In this document: in pieces, positions 1 to 12,679 of the stretch
Position numbering within the stretch: position 1 is the first letter of the stretch
How the letters are laid out: the number at the start of each line of letters is the position of its first letter
DNA from: Okapia johnstoni
Lineage: Eukaryota; Chordata; Mammalia; Artiodactyla; Giraffidae
Assembly: GCA_024291935.2 (NCBI GenBank)
Contig: CM044317.1
Span: 66,702,730-66,766,729, forward strand
Reading direction: 5' to 3'
DNA: 64,000 nt
Position numbers and translations under genes: made by a program
The notes under the pieces: model-generated
Database searches by the model: none
Seen by the model: only the letters and a program-made list of their open reading frames with translations
Told to the model about the DNA's origin: nothing

Positions 1-1245
1 TCCATGCAAAGAGTCAGATACAACTTAGCAACTGAACAACAAAAATGAACTATTTTAAAAGAAATAAAGAAAACAATCCCATTCACAATAGCATCAAAAA
101 TAAGAAAATATTTAGGAATAAATTTAACCAAGGGAGACAAAGTCTACACGTAGAATATACATGTGGAACCACAAAAGATCCAAATAGCCAAAGCAATTCT
201 GAAAAAGGAGAACAAAGCTGGAGACATCACACTTTGATTTCAAATTTTACTATAAAGCTATAGTAATCAAAGCAGTATGATATCAGCATACAAATATAGA
301 CATAGAGATTAATGAGAGAGAATTAAGAACCCAGAAGTAAACTCTCACATATAAAGTCAACTATTTGACAAGGGAGACAAGGAATCCTCAAAGGGGAAAG
401 AGTATGTCTCTTCAGTAAATAGTATTGGGAAAACGAGATAACCGTATGTAAAAGAATGAAACTGGACCACTCTGTTACACTACTTACAAAAATCAACTTG
501 AAATGGATTAAAACCTTAAATTTAAGACCCAAAATTGTAAAACTACTAGAAGAAAACATAGGGAAAAACTCCTTGACATAGGTCTTGGCAACAGTTGTTT
601 GGATATGACACTTAAAGCATAAGCAACAAAATCAGAAATAAAAAAGTGGGAATACTAAACTAAAAAGCCCCTGCACAGCAAAAGGGCAATCAGTGAAATA
701 AAAGAGTCAACCTATGGAATAGGAGAAAATATTTAAGTTAGTTATCTAATAAGGGGTTAATATCCAAATACATAAACTCATACAAGAGCAATATATATAT
801 GTATGTATATATAATTTTAAAATGGGCAAAGGACTTGAATAGGTATTTTTTTGAAGAAGATATACAAATGGCCAACACATATATAAAAAGATGCTCAATC
901 ACTAATCAGGGAAATGCAAATCAAAATCACAAGATATCATAAGACATCTGTTAAACTGGCTATTATCAAAAAGATAAAAAGTCCAAAGCTATGGAGAAAA
1001 AATAACTCTTGTGCACTGTTGGTATGAATGTAAGTTGGTTCAGCCATTAAGGAAAAGAGTATGAATGTTCCTCAAAAATAATAGAACCTTCGCATGATCC
1101 AGCAATCTCACTTCTGAGTATATTTCCAAAGAAAATGAAATCACTACATTGAAAAGGCTATCTGCAACCCCATGTTCCCTGCAGCACTATTCACAAGAGG
1201 CAAAATATGGAAACCACCTAAGCATATGTTGATGAAAAATGGATC
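1..1245 (+). mobile_element. Old L1 LINE, ORF2 C-terminal part
   Basis: An A-rich, degenerate L1 lies in sense orientation. Blocks typical of the ORF2 3' third appear in the expected order: the 'cattcacaatagcatcaaa' block near 80, the 'gctggagacatcacac' block near 218, the 'gaaatgcaaatcaaaatcac' block near 912, and the 'cagcactattcacaa' block near 1182. The frame is broken many times; the longest stretch is about 72 codons near the left edge. The element continues beyond the window start. The right boundary is approximate. Confidence 0.8.
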
Positions 1246-1442
1246 ATGAAAATTTCAGAGTGAGATCGAGAAGAAACTGGTAATCTGGTTGGAAGGAGGT
1301 TGTCCTTTGAGGTAATGTGTTAGAATGTCTGTATGGGAAGGAGCCCTTATGTTTGTTTTAATAGGATATCTTAGGAAGGTATCTGCTGAAATGGTCACAG
1401 GGCCATGTATTTCTTTTACTTTTAGCAATTTTAGCTTCTGTT

Positions 1443-1640
1443 TTTTAATGTGTATGATAGTAAATTTTATTTCACCCTGGATCTATGAGCCTGGCTTTAT
1501 TTAGATTCCACATACAAATGATATCATATGTATTTGTCCTTCTCTGTTTGACTTATCTCACTTTGCATAATGTCCTCAAGGTCCATCCATGCTCTTTCAA
1601 ATGGCAGGCTTTTCTTCTTTTATATGGCTGTATGGCTAAT
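1443..1640 (-). mobile_element. L1 3'-end fragment, antisense
   Basis: Read on the minus strand, this matches the L1 block just before the 3' UTR: a short 'ggatggacct'-like segment, then 'gacaaatac' and 'tggaatctaaa'-like segments. It is opposite in orientation to the L1 at 1-1245, so it is a separate insertion. It is cut off abruptly at 1640, where BovB sequence begins. Confidence 0.7.
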
Positions 1641-3290
1641 AAAAGCTGAAGATATGAAGAAGAGATGGCAAGAATACACAGAAGAACTGTACAAAAAAGA
1701 TCTTAATGACCCAGATAACAAGAATTGTGTGATTACTCACCTAGAGCCAGACATCCTGGAATGTGAAGTCAAGTGGGCCTTAGGAAGCATCACTACGAAC
1801 AAAGCTAGTGGAGGTGATAGAACTCCAGTTGAGCTATTTCAAATCCTGAAATATGATGCTGTGAAAGTGCTGCACTCAATATGCCAGCAGATTTGGAAAA
1901 CTCAGCAGTGGCCACAGGACTGGGAAAGGTCAGTTTTCATTCCAATCCCAAAGAAGGGCAAAGCCAAAGAATGCTCAAACTACCACACAATTGGACTCAT
2001 CTCACATGCTAGCAAAGTAATGCTCAAATTTCTCCAAGCAAGGCTTCAACAGTACATGAACCAAGAACTTTCTGAGGTTCAAGCTGGATTTAGAAAAGGC
2101 AGAGGAACCAGAGATCAAATTGCCAACATCCGTTGGATCATATCAGTGAATAAATAGCAACAGATCATAGCCAAAGCAAGAGAGCTCCAGAAAAACATCT
2201 TCTTCTGCTTTATTTATTTATTCTGCTTTATTGACTACAACAAAGACTGTGACTGTGTGAACCACAACAAACTGGAAAATTTGTAAAGAGATGGGAATAC
2301 CAAACCACCTTATCTGCCTCCTGAGAAATTTGTATGAAGGTCAAGAAGCAACAGTTAGAACTGAACAGGGAACAATGGACTGGTTCAATATTGGGAAAGG
2401 AGTACATCAAGGCTGTATATTGTCACCCTGCTTATTTAACTTATATGCAGAGTACATCATGAGAAATGCTGTGCTGGAGGAAGCACAAGCTGGAATCACG
2501 ATTGCCAGGAGAAATATCAATAACCTCAGATATGCAGATGACACCACCCTTATGGCAGAAAACGAAGAACTAAAGAACCTCTTGATGAAAGTGAAAGAGG
2601 AGAGTGAAAAAGTTGGCTTAAAGCTCAATGTTCAGAAAATTAAGATCGTGGCATCTGGTCCCATCACTTCATGGCAAATAGATGGGGAAACAGTGACAGA
2701 TTTTATATTGGGGGGCTCCAAAATCACTGCAGATGGGGACTGCAGCCATGAAATTAAGACATTTACTCCTTGGAAGAAAAGTTATGACCAACATAGACAG
2801 CATATTAAAAAACACAGACATTACTTTGCCAACAAAGGTCTTGTCTAGTCAAGGCTCTGATTTTTCCATTAGTCACGTATGTATGTGAGAGTTGGACTAT
2901 AAAGAAAGCTGAGCACCAACGAATTGATGCTTTTGAACTGTGGTGTTGGAGAAGACTCTTGAAAGTCCTTTAGACTGCAAGGAGATTCAACCAATCCATC
3001 CTACAGGAGGTCAGTCCTGAATACTCATTGGAAGGACTGATGCTGAAGCTGAAACTCCAATACTTTGGCCACTTGATGCGAAGAACTGACTCATTTGAAA
3101 AGACCCTGATGCTAGGAAAGATTGAAGGTGGGGGGAGAAGGGGACAACAGAAGATAAGATGGTTGGATGGCATCACCGACTCAATGGACATGAGTTTGAG
3201 TGAACTCTAGGAGTTGGTGATGGACAGGGAGGCCTGGCATGCTGCAGTCCTTGGGGTCTCAAAGAGTCGGACATGACAGAGCAACTGAAG
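1641..3290 (+). mobile_element. BovB (RTE) LINE, 5'-truncated, RT to 3' end
   Basis: This non-LTR retrotransposon fragment begins in the linker before the reverse transcriptase and runs to the BovB 3' end ('gagcaactgaag' near 3280). The RT is split over frames: one segment up to the stop at 2155-2157 (RT N-terminus, including GFRKGRG), a second at 2291-2848 carrying the YADD active-site box at 2531-2542, and a third at 3028-3210. A short duplicated 'ctgctttatt' near 2207-2230 and a stop disrupt the first frame. The catalytic box survives, but the protein cannot be made whole. A TG run and then a TA microsatellite follow the 3' end. Confidence 0.93.
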
Positions 3291-3411
3291 TGATTGTGTG
3301 TGTCTGTGTGTGTATATATGTATATAAAATCATGTTTTCTTTATACATTCATCAATGGATACGTCAGTATAATCCCATAATTTCACTCCATCAATGGATA
3401 CTTGAGTATGC

Positions 3412-3413
3412 TT

Positions 3414-3449
<36 letters not shown>
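3412..3449. repeat. (TA)n microsatellite
   Basis: About 19 uninterrupted TA units lie 120 bp past the end of the BovB element, preceded by a shorter TG-rich run near 3296-3325. The length suggests it could vary between individuals. Confidence 0.95.
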
Positions 3450-3453
<4 letters not shown>

Positions 3454-5160
3454 CTTTTACTCCCTTATCCATGCTAGCTCTAAAGAGGAAAGGTAAACCA
3501 AGGAGGTCACGCTAAATTACATCTTAAAATAACAGAATTCTTCCCTGTGCAATAATAGGACAAAACTCAAGCCCTTCCTACAAGTGCAAATTAAGGGAGA
3601 CAAACAAAAATGAGACTAATTCAGTCCAATGTGTGCACTCATTAAATCTGTATCTTTTAGCTAGTGATAGAAACTACTTAAACAGACACTAGTTCAGCAC
3701 ATGTTACTTTCTACTCCAATATATTTCCTTAAAAGGATAGCAAAGCACTCATCAATACATCTCAATATACATAATCTACAATAGTCAAGTTAGCATTCTG
3801 GTCCCTAAGTTTTCTGCAGTCAGCTTCCTTTATAGCTCCAGGTTCCAACAGTGCAAACACAAGTAGTTTACTGGCAACCTGCCAAAAATTTCCTGTGGCC
3901 TTTGCCCTAAGAAAGCAAAGTCATTCACTTTAGTCCTTGAACCAGAATGTAACAAGCTGCAAGTCAATGTCTCCCCAGGTGGAATGAACTATTGCTTTGT
4001 CTCTATCCTTCAGGAAGAATAATGCTGCTCCCACAAAATCCATGGGAGTTAAATGTTTGCTAAAAATAACACTGGTATTTGGAATTCATTATTAGGAACT
4101 TGTTCTAATGGATTTTTCAGACTGTTCCTTGGATAAACCTTCTAACTACCCCCTGATGAGCAGGAGAAATGCACTAACTCTTACCTTAGCATGATTAACC
4201 TGACTTTTAAGTTGACAATATGTTTTGTGCCATAGCTCTTTTTCAACTTGTGAAGCTAACAAACTTTTCCCATAAAAAACACAAGAATCCTATACATTTT
4301 ACCACTTTAACGTGATTATCATATCACTTCACTTGATTATCAAGAGATTTGCATACATAACTCCGGAATAATCTATAGAAACTGCAAACTGCTATTCAAA
4401 TATGTTAGCATCTGCATTGCTATCACCATCAACCTTAACAATGTATCATTTTTCTCTCCAAAATTTCCCTGTGAATCACTATTTGCTCTCCTGTACATAA
4501 TCATCATGCTTCTAGACATTCATTGCCATAGGCATGAATCTCACAATGTGTTTATAAACATATTTGTCTAACTCCATGATCTCCCAGCCCCTAATCATTC
4601 TATATAAAACCACTGATTTATCTTGCTTAAAAAAATTCATTCACTATGTTTGAAATACCCTAATTCAAGTCAATATCCACCTATTGAAAACATAATATGC
4701 ATAAACATTTGCTATGGAAAAAGCAAAGATAAACAACACAGGAAAACAAATGTATACACAAAATATAGTCCTAGGCAGAACTAATAGGTGACAGAGCAGA
4801 ATTTAAATACAGTGCTACGGAAACTCAGAGATAAGAAAGCTTACTTGGTTGAGTAGATTTGGAATGGTTTAATCAAGGTGGTGAGGTATGGAGGGAGTTT
4901 CACACACACACACAAAAAACAACAAAAAGGATGAGTTTTTAAAGGTAGAGGTAGGTAGGGAAAGCTGCTGCCCTCAGTTCCTTTTGAAGAAAAGAAATAG
5001 TGACTCAGATAACTAATAAGGAAAAAGTGTGGGATAGTTATCTTCCTTATACCTAACACATGCATAATGTAAAAGAAGAAATTCTTTCCTCATAATATCA
5101 GAAACAGGCAAGGTTACTGCTCTCATCATTCCTAGTCAACATTAACTGCAGTAAGATTTT
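3450..5160. other. No gene or clear repeat seen
   Basis: This is AT-rich unique-looking sequence. The only local structure is a short CA run at about 4901-4915 and a T run at 5158-5166. No open frame with plausible splice sites was recognised on either strand. Confidence 0.6.
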
Positions 5161-5164
5161 TTTT

Positions 5165-6250
5165 TTGAAAAAGCATATAGAGTAGAAAGAAGTGAAACTG
5201 TCTCTCTTCCCAGACAATATAATTATTTACATTATAAATTCTAGAGAATGTACAAAAAAGTTAGCAGAACTGATAACTGGATTTAGCAAGGTCTCAGGAT
5301 GCAAGGTAAATATTTAAAATCAACTGTTTTTCCATATACTAGCAACAAACAATTAAAAATTAAAATTTAACACAAAATATAACTTAGAATACATCAAAGC
5401 AATATGAAAAAGATAAATTTCACAAAATATATGCAATGCCTGTACTCTGAAAACTAAAACAATGCTGAGAGAATTTAAAGACACAAATAAATGGAGAGAT
5501 ACACTGTGTTCATAAATTACAAGACTTACTCTGCTAAGGTGATTTATCAGTTGATAGACTGATCTCTCAATTAACTGTAATCCCAATCAAAACACCAGTA
5601 AATATTTTGTTTTAGAAATTAACAAGCTAATTCTAAAACTTACATCAAAATGCAGAGGATCTTCACCTAGAATATCCAGAACAATTTTGGAGAATAAGTT
5701 GGAAGCCTAAAATACCTGTTTCAAGATTTCATAAAAAGCTACAGTAACTAAGGATAGACATAGAGATCAATGAAAAAAAGAGGGTTCATTAAAAACACTA
5801 ACATACATGACCAACTGATTTTAAATAAAAGTGCTCAAGTAGCTCAATGGAAAAGGTATAGTCTTTTCAACAAATGGTGTTGGAACAATTGGACATGAAT
5901 ATGCAAACATGAACTTCAATTCATATTTCCTAACAGAAAAATTAACCCTAAATTTATCACAGACCCAATTGCGGGAGCTCTAACTATAAAACTTCTGGAA
6001 GACAACATAGAAGAAAACCTTTGTGACCTCTACTTAGTCAAATATTTTTAAGTAAGATAAACAAATCACAAGCCATAAAAGAATATAGATAAATTCGACT
6101 TCATCAAATTTAACAACTTTCTTCTTTGAAAACTCATTATGGAAAAAAACAAACCATAAGCATGGAGAAAACATTTGCAAAATTCATGTGATAAATAGTC
6201 TGCATCCAAAATATGTCAAAAACAACAAAAAACCTCTTATAACTCAGTAA
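5165..6250 (+). mobile_element. Old L1 LINE, internal ORF2 remnant
   Basis: This degenerate sense-strand L1 ORF2 sequence shows the run 'atatactagcaacaaacaa' near 5335, then 'aattctaaaacttacat' near 5630, and a 'taaaacttctggaagacaa' block near 5985. These follow the L1 order from RT toward the C-terminus. Frames are broken throughout and there is no poly(A) end. The right boundary is approximate. Confidence 0.8.
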
Positions 6251-6254
6251 TCTA

Positions 6255-6480
6255 AAGTAAGAGAATAGTCTAGTACCCATCATCCAGATTTGAAAACTAT
6301 CAATATTTTGCTAATCTTATTTCATCTCTTTCCACATTCTTCACACAGTCTTAAGCATCATATTATTTCCTAAAAATATTTCAGTAGGTATTTCAAGTGA
6401 TGAGGACTTCTTAACATAACCACATATCACTGTCATCTCAAACAAAATTTATGACAAGTCCTTAATATCATCCAATAGCT
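6255..6480 (+). mobile_element. Ancient interspersed repeat, family uncertain
   Basis: This contains a mammalian-wide repeat motif series: 'acccatcatccagattt', 'caatattttgctaat', 'tttcatctct', 'aaatatttcagta' and 'ccttaatatcatcc'. The same series in the same order occurs again at 26470-26880 in this window, so it is a true dispersed repeat. I cannot name the family reliably; an old LINE 3' end is possible. Confidence 0.6.
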
Positions 6481-7162
6481 AGTAAGTTTTGCTTCGTTTT
6501 TTGATTTGGAGGAAATGATAGTGTTTCTATGATAATGAAAATAATCTATTAGAGAAAACAGTAATGATGTAACACAGACAAAATAATATTGTTGGAGCAA
6601 CATACTGGAGCAGTCAATAAAAGACTTGGAATCTAGTGAACAAGTAGAGGAATAAGCTTTAGATAAGAACATGGATAGTTCATCTATGGTAATAAATGAG
6701 AAGACATGATATTTGTTGTGATTAGAGATGATGGGTACCTTGACAAATAGTGTAGTAAGAGTGTGTGAAATTTGTCTTCTATTTTTAGTGAATAAGATTT
6801 GAGTCATTGCAGAATGGACTGGATGGTGCTGGGGAATGACCAAGAGAAAATTGTCAAATAGCATCCAAGAAACTAAGAAAGTGAATAACCACCAGCAACC
6901 ACTATGATTTTAAGAGCACACTTGAAAGCTGTAGACATATACTTAGGATGAGACCAATCAACTTAATTGGGCATTTTCCTTCACCACATTCAGCTCCATA
7001 ATAATGGTGGAGCTATCCAAGAATATTACAGATTTATGTGGATCTCTAATCCCAATAGTCAGATAAAACGCATTTTGAATGATGCAACACCAAATCTGAG
7101 TCTAAAGAATAAGTAGAGATTATCAGAAAAATAAAAGCAGTAAAAGGAAGGGTCAAACTCAA
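6481..7162. other. No gene or clear repeat seen
   Basis: A 143-codon open frame on the minus strand (6433-6864) has no family features, no flanking splice sites and a biased AT-rich composition, so I treat it as chance. Confidence 0.55.
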
Positions 7163-7366
7163 AGTGTCAGTCACTCAGTCATGTCTGACTCTGCGACCCC
7201 ATAGACTGTAGCCCGCCAGGCTCCTCTGTCCATGGGGATTTTCCAGGCAAGAATACTGGGCTGCCATTCCCCTCTCCAGGGGATCTTCCCAACTCAGGGA
7301 TCAAACCCCGGTCTCGGGCATTGCAGGCGGATTCTTTACCACCTGAGCCACCAGGTGGCTCTAAAA
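7163..7366 (-). mobile_element. Bov-tA SINE
   Basis: This is a ruminant SINE in antisense. On the minus strand it starts with the tRNA-Glu-like head (A-box 'tggctcaggtgg' near 7355, B-box region near 7310) and ends in the BovA body 'gagtcagacatgactgag'. Near 7255 the usual 'tggagtgggttgcc' is shortened by a small deletion. Confidence 0.95.
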
Positions 7367-7439
7367 ATACACACAAAGAGGCACTAAAAATATACAAAGG
7401 AACAGAGGTGAGAAGTGAGTTAATAATGTACAGCAGTTT

Positions 7440-8810
7440 GTGCTGAAGATTAAAATGTAAAAAGTGGAAGGGTAACACATCTGGCTATAAAGGGATATAG
7501 ATCATGGAAAGCTTTAAACAGAGCTTAGTTTTATTCTGTAGGCAATGAAAGGGTAATGAATGGTCTTATGCAGGAAAGTAAAAAAAGGTTTAATTGTAAG
7601 TTTGAATAAAATATTAAAATAAAATACCACACATGTAAAGATTTGAGGAAGACACATACAGAGTCAAGAAACCACAAATTGAGTAATTTGCAGCAGTCCA
7701 GGAAAAGGGGGTCAGAACCAGAACATGGAAAGAGGTAAGAAATGAGAGGAAACCAATTAAACAAATACTTCAGAGTCTAATTAGCAGGATTTAACATTAC
7801 AATATGTTGGTTGTGGGCAATAAATATTAGAACTTTTAATTTTTATCTTAAGACATAAAAAAATAGGCTTTCCTTATATTTAAAACATGAATAATACACA
7901 GAAATAATATCTAAATTAACTCATTTTGGAGTGCTTGATTAGTATATTTTACTAAGTAAGAAGACCGAGAGTTTAGACACATTAATTCACTAGATATAAG
8001 TAGAAGCAGGAGGGGAAAGGGATATGGAGGACTATGGTTTCTACTTAAGTGATGAGACGCCCTTTGCGCTGTTGTTGTTACCAAATGTGCCTGAAAACAA
8101 CAGATCAGAAGCCTGTTTTAGGGAGAAATGAAAATAGATTTCCTGGAGAAGGAAATGGCAACCCACTCCAGCATTCTTGCCTGGAGAATCCCTGACGGAC
8201 TACAGTCTATGCGGTCACAGAGAGTCAGACACGACTGAGCGACTAATACACACACACACAAAATAGATTTAATTTTGAGTGTATGTGGCGGTATCTGAAG
8301 GACACCTTAGTAGAGCTTTCCTGATAGTTGAATTAATAGACTTAAAATTCAGAAACAATATATAGATTTGGAAACTATAAGGTAAGTGGAAGAACACTGG
8401 GTGGGGTTAATAGCAATATCTGGTTGCAGAGGCGGTAGTATTGTTAGTGATGAGTGGTACATGAAAGAAACGATGTTCAAGATGGAAACAAAAAAGAAAT
8501 AGAGACCCATGAAGAGAACTAGAAGAGATGGATACACAAATGAAAAGTGTAGAATACTTTAAGGAGTATCTGATCCGTATACTCAATGCAGGAAAAGGCC
8601 AATGAAAATAAGAAGTATCAATGGAGTTTTTGCAACTGGTATATTTACATCCTTTATGAGAACAGCATTGAAGGAACAGTAATTGGTAGCAGAAAGAAAA
8701 CTAGTTGGCTGAGAAGTGACTGGGAGTAACAAAAGGGAGAGAGGAAATATAGACCTTTTCAGGGGATTTTGAATGAGCAGGGGAAGAGAAAGATTAATTC
8801 TACACATGCC
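7440..8810 (-). mobile_element. L2 LINE, antisense ORF remnant (split by a SINE)
   Basis: Purine-rich sequence matches antisense L2 ORF2 in order: 'catggaaagcttt' near 7503, 'tttgcagcagtccagg' near 7686, then 'gcattgaagg' and 'gaagtgactgggag' near 8667-8730. It is very diverged and contains no useful frame. A Bov SINE at 8142-8259 interrupts it. Part of the stretch between 7760 and 8040 is too diverged to assign. Confidence 0.65.
8142..8259 (+). mobile_element. BovA-type SINE body with TSD
   Basis: The insert runs from 'cctggagaaggaaatgg' to 'gactgagcgactaatac' with a CA-rich tail. It lacks the tRNA head and has an internal deletion of the 'cagaggagcctggcggg' segment. The insertion is proved by an 11-bp perfect TSD, aaaatagattt, at 8131-8141 and 8260-8270. 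It lies inside antisense L2. Confidence 0.93.
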
Positions 8811-8944
8811 TCCTTCATCTTCTTGCCCATTAAATATCCATGCCCATAAATCCTAATCATCTTTAACTGGACTATTACAATAATACTATCTCCTAGCAAT
8901 GAAAAAATGAACATAGAGAAACAGTATGAATGATAGCAATAATA

Positions 8945-9125
8945 AATACAGCAAAAATATTTACCATTTAATTCTCATTAGGGCAGCTCATTCAAGTAGG
9001 CCAATTCTTCCATTTTTGTGGATGAACAAACTGAACAGAGCAGTGGAGTTATTTGTTGAAAGTCACAAGATATAGAAATGATTGCTGAATACCCTGAGGT
9101 CAAACCATGTGTAACACAGAGTCAG
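8945..9125 (-). mobile_element. MIR SINE, antisense
   Basis: Antisense MIR core features appear in order: an 'attctcattagggc' segment, 'tgtggatgaacaaactga', then a 'gaaagtcacaagat' segment (degenerate 'aggtcacacagct') and 'gaggtcaaaccatg'. Confidence 0.7.
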
Positions 9126-9263
9126 CTGGGTTCCCTTTACCCCCCAGAATCTAAAGATTGGACTGAAGGCCCGGGGATTTTACCAGAGCCATCTCGCGCT
9201 GAAATCTACTATTAAGTCTGCTGAAATTTTAGTCTTGGTTCTATGTCATGAAGTTGTTCTTTT

Positions 9264-9500
9264 CTGTCTGCTGTGTGTGCTGTGCTAAGTCACATCAGCG
9301 GTGTCTGACTCTGTGTGATGCTATGGACTGCAGCCCGCCAGGCTCCTCTGTCCATGGGATTTTCCAGGCACGAATACTGGAGAGGGTTTCTGTGCCCTTC
9401 TGCAGGTGATTGTCCCAACCCAGGGATCGAAACCGTGTCTCTTACATCTACCTGCATTGGCGGGTGGGTTCTTTACCACTTAGTGCTACCCGGGAAGCCC
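9264..9500 (-). mobile_element. Bov-tA SINE
   Basis: Antisense Bov-tA with its tRNA head at the right ('gctacccgggaagccc' near 9484) and its body end at the left ('gctaagtcacatcagcggtg' near 9283). Similar short 'ttctgtc' strings on both flanks (near 9259 and 9501) may be a degraded TSD. Confidence 0.93.
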
Positions 9501-10289
9501 TTCTGTCCTTTAGGTACTAGCTAAAAATGAAGAATTCAATCCCTCCTCTTTAGCTTTCACAAAAAAGGAATTCCATTTCATGTGTTGGAAGTCCATACTT
9601 TAGAGAAAATTCAGCTAAGTGGAGAGCAAGAAGTTCAGCAAAGAGAACAACTTCCCATTCAATATCATTTTTTATTATGCTCATTTGGAAAATTCTTCCA
9701 TGTTGCTTGATTTCATCTCTATCTTGCTCTTCTCATTGGTACTCTCCAGACTCAAAATGCTGGCATATATATTTTTTTTACACAGAATAATTTTGCTCTA
9801 GCATTAAAACAACAAAACTCTTTCAGTCCTATTTCTCTGGTATCTTTCCTTCCAATCTCAGTTTATCAAAATCATTTATCTGTATTTATTTTCCTGGCAA
9901 AGAAAGTTCCTTTCCTAAAAGGAACTCTATTTCCAGTGAATAAAGATATACCTTTTCCCCATTCAGCTATACATATAGAAGGTTTTGGTTATGCAAGTTT
10001 TGATCTATGATCACAATTGATTAAATCAGTTGTTTTTGCTGACTATAGCCATATTTAAAAATTAACAACTACAAACGTAACCTCAAAATAGCTAAAGCAA
10101 AGTTGAAAACATGCCAAAACTCATGGTTAACAACTTAATTATTTTCTGATTTAATACATGTTTGATGTTATTTCCAATGAATGATTTAGTACAAAAATTA
10201 ATTTTGCAAGAATCCACCAGTTCATAATTTGAATAGAAATATACTCAATATAAGCTGCACTGTAAGAAAGCAAAAATTAAAACAATAGC
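9501..10289. other. No gene or clear repeat seen
   Basis: AT-rich, unique-looking sequence. A 60-codon plus-strand frame at 9619-9801 has no supporting features. Confidence 0.55.
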
Positions 10290-10378
10290 ATTTTAAAATT
10301 GTGAATCACTATTTTGTATACCTGAAACTTTTATAATAAAGTACATCAGCTATACCTCAATAAAAATAATTAAAAATA
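10290..10378 (+). mobile_element. L1 3' tail fragment
   Basis: This short L1 3' UTR end carries 'gtatacctgaaact', 'agctatacctcaataaaaat' and an A-rich tail. It contains AATAAA-type signals. It is a heavily 5'-truncated insertion. Confidence 0.75.
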
Positions 10379-12141
10379 ATAAACTTTGGAGGGAAAAAAA
10401 TTTACTAAAAGAGAAAGTACTTGCTAAGCAAATAACAGTATTCCCTCAGTTGATTATTCCATTTTTCATCATATCACATAAGGAATAGAAGTGAAAAATT
10501 ATAATGTACCTTCAAGGCTGAGTTAAATTACAATCTACATGAAGGCAGGCAGGCATTGTACTGACAAAGTTTCAAGGAAGTTAAATAACATTCCTTAGTC
10601 ACACAACTATAGATGACTGAATTTTCTAATTAGCTTTGTTGTTCTAAATACCACACCTAACTTGGCCATTAGTGACAGTATGAGAATTAGAATATTCTAC
10701 TAAATGTTCTACTAAAAATCTCATTTACCTACCCACTTAACAAATTGCCTTCTTAAAGCTTCTAAGAATCAGCTTAGCTGCATTTTAGTAGCATTTTCCA
10801 GGGTCCTTAACAGTACTAATTCTTGTATCAAGAGAGAGTACTTCTGTATCAATAAACTACTTATTTAAACTTAATGTTCTATTCTTTCTTGATTCAGTTA
10901 TCCCCAGAATCCAAGCGCACACATATTCTCCAGACTCCTGCTAGTACATGTTGGCTAAGTCCTTCCTCTTACAGAGTAAGTCCTCTTTCATCCTGCTTGG
11001 GTTATGTTGATATTTGATAAGCAGAGAAGTGGAGGAGAATGCTATCTTCAAGAAGAGGTGGAATGCTAGTTTTCAGAAAGGAAGAGGGGTCACATCCAAA
11101 GCTTCAGAGTGTTTGGGAATGTGAGGATTCAAAGTTCCAATTGTGTGGACCCAGATATCCCCATCACAAATATTAAGATTCCACATCTTTCCAAAAAAGT
11201 CTTGACCTTGGTATGGAAGACTTGTAGGATTGAAAAGAAAGCAGTCTCTGAAAATCTGTTTCCCTTATAGTCAAGTCCTAGGCCTGATTCTCAGCGTATT
11301 CTGTGCTCCATCTGCAGAAAATGTATCTACTCCTATAGAGTTTACTATTTACCTTCACTCAACCGTGAGTGATAGACCTGAGAATCATTATTACCCTTAT
11401 CATATATACCCTTCACTTTTTGAAATATTGAAATTCCCTTTTCTGAGTCAAATTCCTACTCCTACAGTTGGACCTACTAATCTGCTCTAAACTCAACATA
11501 ATTTAATGCTGAGACTACTATCCCTTCCTGAATTCATTTCCTTCCCTATCCAGTCTAAACTCCACTTCTTCTCTTACAAACATTCACAAATCCCAGGGCT
11601 TTCCCAACTTGAAGCACAACGTTTCTAATCAGTCCTGGAGAAACAATTTTTTTTTAAATTCTTTCCTCTGAACTATTGCACATGGAGAAAATTCACATAA
11701 CAGTAGAGATCAGCTACAATGAAATTGTGATTTTCATCTTCCATAATGCTCAGGGCTTTCTATCTACCACTTGTACTCAATTTCTCATTGTCAATAGAAT
11801 AAAGTTGCTTCAAGCCAAATCTAACATGATTAAGCCCTCATTCTCAAAATATAATTAAACTCCCTTCTTTGTTTAAAAAAAAAAAGCAAAACAAAATCTG
11901 AGTCCATGTGATATCTTCTTCTTCAGGTTCAGCTTGCCTCCGAGGTGTAATCTATAATATCAGTCCCATCTTCCTAAGTGAGGAAAAATGTTTCTGTTCT
12001 TCTGCACACCACCACCTCCATCTATGATTTTTACTTAGGAATTTCCTAACAATAACATTAATAGCTGTTACCTATTGCATGTTAATGAAGTGCCACGCAT
12101 TAGAACAAACACTTTAACCATAAAATTTAATCTTCACTGTG
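10379..12141. other. No gene or clear repeat seen
   Basis: Mixed-composition sequence. A plus-strand open frame at 11230-11490 has no family features. There is an A run at about 11872-11885. No convincing exon was found by looking for acceptor-frame-donor combinations. Confidence 0.5.
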
Positions 12142-12151
12142 ATCCTTAATT

Positions 12152-12467
12152 GGGCTACCCTGATAGCTCAGTTGGTCAAGAATCCACCTGCAATGCAGGA
12201 AACCCCAGTTCAATTCCTGGGTCAGGAAGATCCACTCGAGAAGGGATAGGCTACCCACTCCATTATTGTTGGGTTTCCCTTGTGGCTCAGCTGGTAAAGA
12301 ATCTGCCCGCAATGCAGGAGACCTGAGTTCAACCCCTGGGTTGGGAAGATCCCCTGGAGAAGGGAAAGTCTACCCACTCCAGTATTCTGGCCTGGAGAAT
12401 TCCATGGACTGTATAGTCCATGGGGTCGCAAAGAGTCTGACACGACTGAGCGACTTTCACTTTCATA
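12152..12467 (+). mobile_element. Bov-tA SINE with two tRNA heads, with TSD
   Basis: Two tRNA-Glu-like heads lie in tandem (near 12155-12260 and 12272-12360), followed by one BovA body that ends in 'gagcgactttcactttc'. This head-head-body dimer is a known ruminant SINE layout. The flanks carry a 10-bp TSD with one mismatch, atccttaatt / atcctaaatt, at 12142-12151 and 12468-12477. Confidence 0.93.
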
Positions 12468-12679
12468 ATCCTAAATTACTCCCACTTAGTAAGTGACAAA
12501 ACTGAGGCTTGTATAAGTCCACACAGCTTATATATATATAAATTCAAACCCTAGGGGTCTAGTACCAAACAACATAAGATTAGCAGTGACTAACCCTGCC
12601 TCCCTTCTTGCTTATCCTCACTCTATTCCTATCCTCTTATGTATCTTGCTCTCTAAACATGCTCAGGATTTTTATCCTA

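Noticed and set aside
6433..6864. 143-codon minus-strand open frame
   Set aside because: Low-complexity AT-rich composition, no domain, no splice context.
12152..12467. tRNA-like sequences with A and B boxes (here and in every other Bov-tA/CHR)
   Set aside because: They are SINE heads derived from tRNA-Glu, without an intact cloverleaf or anticodon context; not tRNA genes.
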